This document shows positions 6,674-10,937 of a stretch of 10,937 bases of DNA, one piece after another. Under the pieces are notes generated by a model. That model was not told the origin of the DNA. It made no database searches and saw nothing but the letters and a program-made list of their open reading frames with translations. The stretch lies in contig CALFYG010000186.1 in NCBI GenBank assembly GCA_937952095.1, positions 1 to 10,937 of the forward strand, written 5' to 3'. This stretch comes from an uncultured Micrococcales bacterium. GTDB taxonomy: Bacteria > Actinomycetota > Actinomycetes > S36-B12 > UBA10799. Position numbers and translations under genes: made by a program. How positions within the stretch are numbered: the stretch's first letter is position 1; each line of letters begins with the position of its first letter.

Positions 6674-7312
6674 TCACAGATGTTTGGTGGCCTCACGCGC
6701 GGACAACGGCGCGAGGTCATGGGAGTCCACGAACTCCCGCACCCACTGCGGGTTCGTGTAGGCGTAGTCGCGCAGCGCCCAACCGATCGCCTTCGTGATC
6801 CAGAAGCGGCGGTCGTCGGTGTTGGCTTCGATGCACTCGGCCAGCAGCGCCGGATCCGTCGTACGGCCCTTCTTCCCCACCTGACAGATGATGGCCGCCC
6901 TCCTGATCCAGATGTCGTCGTCCACGGCCCACGCCCGGATGTCGAGCTCCTCGCGCAGGGGGCCGACAAGGTGGATGGCAGTCTCGTCGACCAGGTCCCA
7001 CCACGCGCCCGTGGTGATGAGGTGGCGCAGCAGGGGTTCGTCCTCGGGCATGAGTGGCCCGGCCCGCAGTACGGCGAGCGCCGCATACCGCTGCTCGCGG
7101 TACTCGGCCTGCTCCCAGAGCTCACTGGCGACGGCCAGCCTCTCCTCGCGATCGAGCTTCGCAGACTTGGTCATACGGCGAACAACCTGCGTCAGGCGGC
7201 TCTTCTGGACGCCGAGGTACGGCATCTGCGACTTCATGTATTTCTGCATGTCCGGCGCCTTGGCGGGGTCGGCCATGTCGCGCAGCGTGGCGTTGATCTC
7301 GGTGACGAGCAT
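6674..7312 (-). CDS. DNA alkylation repair protein, AlkD-like HEAT-repeat family
   Basis: A 212-residue all-helical protein of the AlkD-type DNA glycosylase family, which removes cationic alkylated bases such as 7-methylguanine or 3-methyladenine. Family marks are MPYLGVQKSRL (30-40), GAWWDLVDETA (102-112), IRRAAI (136-141) and FWITKAIGWALRDYA (170-184). W105 and D109 have the same four-residue spacing as Trp109 and Asp113 of Bacillus cereus AlkD, and W178 could match its Trp187. The catalytic pattern thus looks retained. The start is the ATG at 7312; no clear ribosome site is visible. The gene directly precedes cyclophilin in one direction. It is not part of the core order I remember for this locus, so it may be a lineage-specific addition. 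Confidence 0.85.
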   Translation of the reverse strand: MLVTEINATLRDMADPAKAPDMQKYMKSQMPYLGVQKSRLTQVVRRMTKSAKLDREERLAVASELWEQAEYREQRYAALAVLRAGPLMPEDEPLLRHLITTGAWWDLVDETAIHLVGPLREELDIRAWAVDDDIWIRRAAIICQVGKKGRTTDPALLAECIEANTDDRRFWITKAIGWALRDYAYTNPQWVREFVDSHDLAPLSAREATKHL

Positions 7313-7329
7313 GCGACCAGGCTAGGCGG

Positions 7330-7383
7330 ACCGAACTGGTTGGCCCAGCCGACGGGAGGCCGATCGTCAACCAGTTCAGTACG
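7330..7383. repeat. 54-bp palindromic repeat, copy 1
   Basis: First of two 54-bp copies lying 95 bp apart, with 50 of 54 bases identical. The outer arms GAACTGGTTG (7333-7342) and CAACCAGTTC (7368-7377) are perfectly complementary over 10 bp, so RNA or single-stranded DNA could form a long hairpin. It lies just upstream of the AlkD-like start at 7312, between it and the next gene. It resembles a repetitive extragenic palindrome; function is unknown. Confidence 0.7.
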
Positions 7384-7424
7384 CCGAAAAGGGTCATACC
7401 GGGCAGGAGAAGGCACGAAACCGT

Positions 7425-7478
7425 ACCGAACTGGTTGGTTCAGCCGACGGGAGGCTGATCGTCAACCACTTCAGTACG
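7425..7478. repeat. 54-bp palindromic repeat, copy 2 (overlaps the end of the membrane-protein gene)
   Basis: Second copy of the palindrome. It differs from copy 1 at four positions (7439, 7440, 7456, 7469). The outer arms carry one mismatch here, but the inner stem CAGCC/GGCTG (7441-7445 with 7453-7457) is perfect, while the equivalent in copy 1 has one mismatch. Bases 7440-7478 encode the last 12 residues and stop codon of the 136-residue membrane protein. Confidence 0.7.
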
Positions 7479-7850
7479 ATCACGCATCCGCGACCAGGCG
7501 ACCAGGGCCAGTGTCAGGCCCAGCACGAACACCAGCGGCTGCAGGAAGAAGAAGGGGATGAAGAAGAGTTGGACGAGGATCCACGCCATGATTCCGCACC
7601 CGAAGGCGACGGTCAGCGGGTCGGCGTAGCGGTTGTCGGCGACGTGCAGCCCGAGAAGCCCGAACGCCGGCACTCCGACCAGCGCCATGAGCAGTAGGCC
7701 GGGGATCACCCACGAGTCGAAGGGAAGCGGATCGAGCCAGTCCACCGGGAAGGCGAACGCGTCACGCATCAACTGGATACCGCCGTAGAAGGCTTGGATG
7801 CCCAGCACCGCGAGGATGACCTCGAGTAACCAGCGGCGCTTGCGGCTCAC
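7440..7850 (-). CDS. Small four-helix membrane protein of unknown function
   Basis: A 136-residue protein with a basic start (MSRKRRW) and about four membrane helices (8-27, 47-70, 79-98, 100-119). The helix pair near 90-107 is very rich in Phe. I do not recognise the family. The GTG at 7850 is the first start available and lies one base after the 3' end of tRNA-Ala, without a ribosome-binding sequence. Processing of the tRNA 3' end would leave a nearly leaderless mRNA. The final 12 residues (RTEVVDDQPPVG) are encoded by a palindromic repeat that also occurs outside genes 95 bp away, so this tail is probably a recent addition or a dispensable end. Coding is supported by the hydrophobic pattern; the exact start is less certain. 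Confidence 0.72.
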   Translation of the reverse strand: MSRKRRWLLEVILAVLGIQAFYGGIQLMRDAFAFPVDWLDPLPFDSWVIPGLLLMALVGVPAFGLLGLHVADNRYADPLTVAFGCGIMAWILVQLFFIPFFFLQPLVFVLGLTLALVAWSRMRDRTEVVDDQPPVG

Positions 7851-7851
7851 G

Positions 7852-7924
7852 TGGAGACGAGGGGACTTGAACCCCTAACCCCCGCCTTGCAAAGGCGGTG
7901 CTCTGCCAGTTGAGCTACGTCCCC
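7852..7924 (-). tRNA. tRNA-Ala (anticodon TGC)
   Basis: A 73-base tRNA on the minus strand. The acceptor stem GGGGACG/CGTCTCC includes the G3-U70 pair that identifies alanine tRNAs, and A73 is the discriminator. The anticodon stem CCGCC/GGCGG encloses the loop TTTGCAA, giving anticodon TGC. The T-arm has AGGGGTTCAAGTCCCCT. CCA is not encoded after A73. It follows the DLW-39 gene by 5 bp and is followed after one base by the GTG of the next protein gene, so the cluster is probably transcribed together. Confidence 0.97.
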
Positions 7925-7929
7925 TGGGT

Positions 7930-8055
7930 TCAGCGCAGGTCGAGGTCGCGCGTGGCCTCGTTCCACAACTCCTGCTCGGCCTGGTTGGCGGAGTACTGGC
8001 GGTATACGGCATAGCCGACGGCTGCAATGGCCGCGATCAGAATCAGTTTCTTCAC
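7930..8055 (-). CDS. DLW-39 family small protein
   Basis: A 41-residue protein between tRNA-Ile and tRNA-Ala, too short for most automatic gene calls. It begins MKKLILIAAIAAVGYAVYRQ, a short membrane or export-like helix, and ends in a charged segment with QELWNEATRDLDLR. The length, the conserved ..LW. motif and the position between these two tRNA genes fit the actinobacterial DLW-39 family, whose function is not known to me. The GTG at 8055 is separated by one base (8056) from the 3' end of tRNA-Ile. No Shine-Dalgarno sequence is present, so translation probably relies on a leaderless mRNA made by tRNA 3' processing. Confidence 0.88.
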   Translation of the reverse strand: MKKLILIAAIAAVGYAVYRQYSANQAEQELWNEATRDLDLR

Positions 8056-8056
8056 G

Positions 8057-8131
8057 TGCGCCTACCTGGACTTGAACCAGGGACCTCTTCGTTATCAGCG
8101 AAGCGCTCTAACCGAGCTGAGCTATAGGCGC
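8057..8131 (-). tRNA. tRNA-Ile (anticodon GAT)
   Basis: A 75-base tRNA on the minus strand. The acceptor stem is GCGCCTA/TAGGCGC with A73. The anticodon stem CTTCG/CGAAG holds the loop CTGATAA, giving anticodon GAT. The T-arm has CCTGGTTCAAGTCCAGG. CCA is not encoded. It lies between the DUF3566 gene and the DLW-39 gene, the conserved place for tRNA-Ile downstream of gyrA in actinobacteria. Confidence 0.97.
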
Positions 8132-8172
8132 GTTGGAACTCCTCAAGGGTACAAGATGCCCCTTTCGGTACC

Positions 8173-8559
8173 TCAGTCCTCCCCGAGTTTCACCGACACC
8201 CCGCCGGTCACGGAGGCGGACGCGTTGTAGAGCATCGCGATCACGGCGAACAGCAGAGTGGTGACCACGACCTCGATCACCGCGAACACCAGACTGATGG
8301 TCAGAACACCCACCAACGTGAAGGCGAAGGGACCCTCGCTACCGGTCAGCTCGGAGAAGGTCGAGTTGAAGGACTCGAAGACCCCGGCCGCCGAGGCGAA
8401 CAGGTAGAGCAGCACCGCGGCCACGACGTACATGAGCCCGAGGCCGATCGCGAAGACGAACCCCGTCTTCATCGCGCTCCACGGGTCGATCCGCCGCAAC
8501 CGCAGCGTCGCGACGCGGGTGCCCTTGGCAGCCGCGGGCGGCACAGTCGAAGATGTCAC
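8173..8559 (-). CDS. DUF3566 family membrane protein
   Basis: A 128-residue protein of the DUF3566 family, found directly downstream of gyrA in most actinobacteria (Rv0007 in M. tuberculosis carries this domain at its C-terminus behind a long disordered region). Here the N-terminal extension is short. The pattern is a basic stretch RVATLRLRRIDPWSAMK (15-31), a first membrane helix (about 32-58), a loop with conserved polar residues, and a long hydrophobic region (about 80-113) that is probably the second helix. The biochemical role is unknown. The GTG at 8559 has AAGGAGT about 6 bases upstream and lies 3 bp after the gyrA stop, so it is co-transcribed with gyrA. Confidence 0.9.
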   Translation of the reverse strand: MTSSTVPPAAAKGTRVATLRLRRIDPWSAMKTGFVFAIGLGLMYVVAAVLLYLFASAAGVFESFNSTFSELTGSEGPFAFTLVGVLTISLVFAVIEVVVTTLLFAVIAMLYNASASVTGGVSVKLGED

Positions 8560-8562
8560 GGC

Positions 8563-9864
8563 CTACTCCTTCTCGTCGCTGGTCGACTCTCCATGATCCC
8601 CTGCGACCTCGTCGGCCACGGGGTCGGGGTCGGAGTCGCCGTCGTCGGAGACGATTTCCTCGTCCTCATCCTCGGCCGCCGAGCGGGCCACCGCGACCAC
8701 CGTGACGCCATCGCCGAGGCCCATGAGGTTGACGCCCATCGTCTGCCGGCCGGTCTGCCGGATGTCCGCGACCGGCGTGCGGATCACCACGCCGTTGCTC
8801 GCGATGGCGAAGATCGAATCGTCGGGTTCACACACCAGCGCGCCCACCAGCGAACCCCGCTCCGCGACCAGCTTCATGGCCACCACACCCAGGCCGCCGC
8901 GCCCCTTCGTGCTCCACTCCGACAACGGGGTGCGCTTGGCGAACCCTTCGTCCGTGACGGTCACCAGGTCACACCCGTCACGCACCACGTCCATGGCCAG
9001 CAGGTTGTCGTCTCCGCGGAAGCGCATCCCGAACACCCCGGACGTGGCTCGGCCCATCGCCCGCAGGCTGTCCGCGCGGAACCGCACCGACATCCCCTTG
9101 GCCGACACCATGATCAGCTCACCGCCGTCGTCGACCAGCCGCGCCGACACCAACTCGTCGCCGTCCTTCAGGTTGATCGCGATCAGCCCACCGGTGCGGT
9201 TGGTGTCGTACTCGGTCAAAGCAGTCTTCTTCACCAGCCCGTGCTTGGTGGCCAGTACCAGGTACGGCGCCTGCTCGTAATCCTTCAGTGCCAGCACGCC
9301 GGCGATCTGCTCATCCGGCTGGAAGGCCAGCAGGTTGGCAACATGCTTGCCCTTGGCATCGCGGGCCGTCTCGGGAAGCATGTACGCCTTCGTGCGGTAC
9401 ACCCGGCCGAGGTTGGTGAAGAACAGGATCCAGTCATGCGTCGTCGTGACGAAGAAGTGCTCCACCACGTCGTCACGCTGCAGAGTCGCCCCCCGCACGC
9501 CACGCCCACCCCGGCGCTGAGACCGGTACAGCGTGGAGTCCGTGCGCTTGGCGTACCCGCCCTCGGTGATGCTCACGACCACCTCGCGCACAGGGATCAG
9601 ATCCTCCTCGCTACCGAGATCGTCGGCCGGCGCGAACCGCGACCGGCGCTCGTCACCGTGCACGCGCACGATCTCCGCGAGCTCCTCCGCCACGATCCGG
9701 CGCTGCCGGGCTTCGTTGGCGAGGATGTCCTTGAAGTCGGCGATCATCCGCTCGAGTTCCTCGGCCTCATCGATGATCTTCTGTCGCTCCAGGGCAGCGA
9801 GCCGACGCAACTGCATGTCCAGGATCGCGGTGGCCTGGATCTCGTCGATGTCGAACAGTTCCAC
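8563..9864 (-). CDS. gyrA: DNA gyrase subunit A, C-terminal half only (truncated at a sequence junction)
   Basis: GyrA forms the DNA-cutting part of gyrase, which adds negative supercoils; the C-terminal domain wraps DNA. The visible 433 codons start abruptly at VELFDIDEIQATAILDMQLRRLAALERQ, a segment that lies in the middle of normal GyrA (usual length about 830-870). The GyrA box QRRGGRG (116-122 from 9864) and the six beta-pinwheel blades follow, then an acidic tail rich in Asp and Glu (about 398-433). The N-terminal half with the winged helix and active-site tyrosine is absent. Upstream of 9864 the frame reads RYRIRA and more unrelated residues back to an in-frame TGA about 95 bases away, with no gyrA similarity in any frame. 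The GTG at 9864 is merely the first start-like codon; no ribosome site precedes it. This is either a broken gene or a chimeric junction. Confidence 0.9.
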   Translation of the reverse strand: MELFDIDEIQATAILDMQLRRLAALERQKIIDEAEELERMIADFKDILANEARQRRIVAEELAEIVRVHGDERRSRFAPADDLGSEEDLIPVREVVVSITEGGYAKRTDSTLYRSQRRGGRGVRGATLQRDDVVEHFFVTTTHDWILFFTNLGRVYRTKAYMLPETARDAKGKHVANLLAFQPDEQIAGVLALKDYEQAPYLVLATKHGLVKKTALTEYDTNRTGGLIAINLKDGDELVSARLVDDGGELIMVSAKGMSVRFRADSLRAMGRATSGVFGMRFRGDDNLLAMDVVRDGCDLVTVTDEGFAKRTPLSEWSTKGRGGLGVVAMKLVAERGSLVGALVCEPDDSIFAIASNGVVIRTPVADIRQTGRQTMGVNLMGLGDGVTVVAVARSAAEDEDEEIVSDDGDSDPDPVADEVAGDHGESTSDEKE

Positions 9865-10102
9865 AGCTCGGATGCGGTAGCGAACAGAATCCTGAGATTC
9901 CCGTGAGAAGGCCGCGCGAGAAGGGGGTCTGCGCCATCAGATCCCGGAGCTTACCGCGCTCTTCATGGAACCCCCAAGGACCTCACGGTGCCGTCGGTGA
10001 GGACGGCGCCGAGCGACGTGCCTGCGTGTGCGTCCAAGGGGGAGTGGCGGCGCATGGGGGGAAGATGGGCTCCGTCATCGATCGGCCGCGGACCAGGTCG
10101 GC
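9865..10102. other. Intergenic stretch without a recognisable gene, between the gyrA fragment and the ankyrin gene
   Basis: About 240 bp where the N-terminal half of gyrA should be. I translated the minus strand in all three frames; it has only short open stretches with no family resemblance. The plus strand has an open frame (9903-10208) with arginine- and serine-rich content that runs over the ankyrin gene and looks like chance. One hairpin is listed separately. I saw no transposase remnant, inverted-repeat end or tRNA here. Confidence 0.6.
9981..10002 (-). terminator. Possible terminator hairpin downstream of the ankyrin gene
   Basis: CCTCAC (9981-9986) and GTGAGG (9997-10002) are perfectly complementary and enclose 10 bases, about 100 bp beyond the ankyrin-gene stop on the minus strand. 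There is no T-run after the stem, so this is a weak candidate for a transcription end. Confidence 0.2.
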
Positions 10103-10937
10103 CTACACATCGACTCGGTCGACTAGACCATCCAGGAACCGCTTGGTGAGGCGACTCAACGTGCCTTGTGGTGCAATCCGCCTCGCTAGCGGCGGACTGA
10201 CGACGTAATAGCAGCTGATGAAGGCTCTTCCGTAGAATGTCTGGGCAAGGGTGTCGTCACGGAACCGCCTGAGCACAAGCACTTCGGGGGCATCGTAGGA
10301 TCCATAGACGGATGTCGCGATGAAGCAGCCCCCGGAGCCGCCAGCGCTTGCTGTATTCAGGCGGCGCTGCATTTCCTCGTCCGTGTATTGGTTGGCGTAA
10401 AACCTCGCTTTGTTGAGGTCGCGTTTGCTGACACCGTGTTGGAGTAGTAGGTCCACTACTGCGATGTAGTCCCGGGGTGGTGGGCTCTGGAAGGGCAGGC
10501 CTTCCATTTCCTCGTCCCAGATCGTGTCTGCACGGTACGAGGCGCCGGCGGCAACTTGGAGTGGCGTAGCCCCGAAGTTGTTCGTCGAGGTCACATCGGC
10601 GCCGTTCTTCAGGAGCAGATCCGTGACGGCTGGAAAACCGTTTGCAGCGGCATTGCTAAGTGGCGTGGCCCGGACTTCGTCACGGGCGTTCACGTTCGCC
10701 CCTGCATCTAGAAGCCGCTCTACGACGTCTGCGCAGCCGAAGTTCGCTGCCAGGTGTAGAGCCGTCGAGCGCGTAGGACCCGACATCTTGTTCACAGACG
10801 CGCCATGACGAATCGCGGCATCCACGACCGACAGCGCCCCTATCCCGGCTGCCATGGTGAGCGGCGTGAAGCTGATGCCAGGACCTTGGTAGTCCGGGTC
10901 AAATCCGTCCTCAAAGAGGGAGATGCAACGCGTCGCA
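10103..10937 (-). CDS. Ankyrin-repeat protein with C-terminal CFIAT-type module, 3' part (5' end outside window)
   Basis: The frame is open to the right edge, so the start is not in the window; the ATG at 10855 is internal because ankyrin-like sequence (SFTPLTMAAG) continues upstream of it. Counting from that codon, repeats run to about residue 145: the end of one repeat (1-22), then STALHLAANFG... (30-59), ATPLSNAAANG... (63-92) and GATPLQVAAGA... (95-143). The last is split by an insert of about 22 residues containing DEEMEGLPF. A linker (145-170) and a glycine-rich hinge AGGSGG lead to the C-terminal module, CFIATSVYGSYDAPEV followed by LRRFRDDTL and YGRAFISCYY (177-217). I recognise this as the CFI-box type module found at the C-terminus of many otherwise unrelated bacterial proteins; its role is unknown. 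Ankyrin repeats mediate protein binding, but the partner is unknown. GC content is clearly lower than in the rest of the window. Confidence 0.85.
   Translation of the reverse strand, partial: ATRCISLFEDGFDPDYQGPGISFTPLTMAAGIGALSVVDAAIRHGASVNKMSGPTRSTALHLAANFGCADVVERLLDAGANVNARDEVRATPLSNAAANGFPAVTDLLLKNGADVTSTNNFGATPLQVAAGASYRADTIWDEEMEGLPFQSPPPRDYIAVVDLLLQHGVSKRDLNKARFYANQYTDEEMQRRLNTASAGGSGGCFIATSVYGSYDAPEVLVLRRFRDDTLAQTFYGRAFISCYYVVSPPLARRIAPQGTLSRLTKRFLDGLVDRVDV

Noticed and set aside
8593..9906. A 437-codon open frame on the plus strand across gyrA
   Set aside because: It is antisense to a clearly conserved gyrA frame. The translation is His/Arg-rich without family features, typical of opposite-strand openness in high-GC DNA.
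9865..10102. Intein or self-splicing intron interrupting gyrA
   Set aside because: There is no His-Asn plus Cys/Ser/Thr junction before VELFDIDE, an in-frame stop is near, and I see no group II domain V-like hairpin next to the junction. The known GyrA intein site is at the active-site tyrosine, far from here.
9903..10208. Plus-strand 101-codon open frame next to the gyrA break
   Set aside because: Arg/Ser/Gly-rich chance composition, overlaps the end of the ankyrin gene in antisense, and has no ribosome site or similarity.
1..10937. CRISPR array, transposase or phage genes
   Set aside because: No regularly spaced repeats beyond the two-copy palindrome and small repeats described, and no reading frame with transposase, integrase or phage features.

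Overview
The window looks like an actinomycete chromosome close to oriC. Its base composition is high in GC. One 60-base line I counted by hand inside gyrA is about 70% GC. The gene order matches the conserved actinobacterial block next to gyrBA: gyrA, DUF3566, tRNA-Ile, DLW-39 small protein, tRNA-Ala, cyclophilin, rhomboid, crgA, DUF881, trpG/pabA, then pknB. CrgA, DLW-39, DUF3566 and PASTA-type PknB are actinobacterial marker families. I cannot name a genus from the sequence.

Layout, left to right. (1) 1-1469, + strand: the 3' part of the Ser/Thr kinase gene pknB, entering from the left edge. (2) 1470-1557: a small convergent intergenic stretch with direct and inverted repeats. (3) 1548-3773, - strand: an apparent operon of a DUF881 protein, the glutamine amidotransferase TrpG/PabA (ATGA overlap), and a polytopic membrane protein I do not recognise. 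(4) 3807-4052, + strand: crgA, divergent from the DUF881 gene across 33 bp. (5) 4053-4113: an intergenic patch with a perfect DnaA box and a small palindrome. (6) 4114-5262, - strand: a thiolase with what looks like its own leaderless promoter and a palindromic operator candidate. (7) 5306-7312, - strand: rhomboid protease, cyclophilin and an AlkD-like HEAT-repeat protein. (8) 7330-7478: two 54-bp palindromic repeat copies. (9) 7440-8131, - strand: a small membrane protein, tRNA-Ala(TGC), DLW-39 protein and tRNA-Ile(GAT). Each of the two protein genes begins one base after a tRNA. (10) 8173-8559: the DUF3566 membrane protein. (11) 8563-9864: only the C-terminal half of gyrA. (12) 9865-10937: unrelated sequence holding, after about 240 bp with no recognisable gene, the 3' part of an ankyrin-repeat gene with a CFIAT-type C-terminal module. 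This part is lower in GC (about 52% in one counted line).

The conserved part combines cell-envelope and division control (PknB, CrgA), chromosome topology (GyrA), protein folding and membrane proteolysis (cyclophilin, rhomboid), folate/tryptophan nitrogen transfer (TrpG/PabA) and decoding (two tRNAs). The thiolase and the unnamed membrane proteins are additions to the core order as I remember it.

The observations most worth a second look are: the abrupt loss of gyrA homology at about 9864 beside the compositionally different ankyrin gene (real insertion, rearrangement or assembly chimera); the two tRNA-to-GTG junctions that imply processing-generated leaderless mRNAs; the duplicated palindrome of which one copy supplies the C-terminus of a membrane protein; and the thiolase promoter/operator. 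I saw no CRISPR array, no transposase gene and no complete mobile element.
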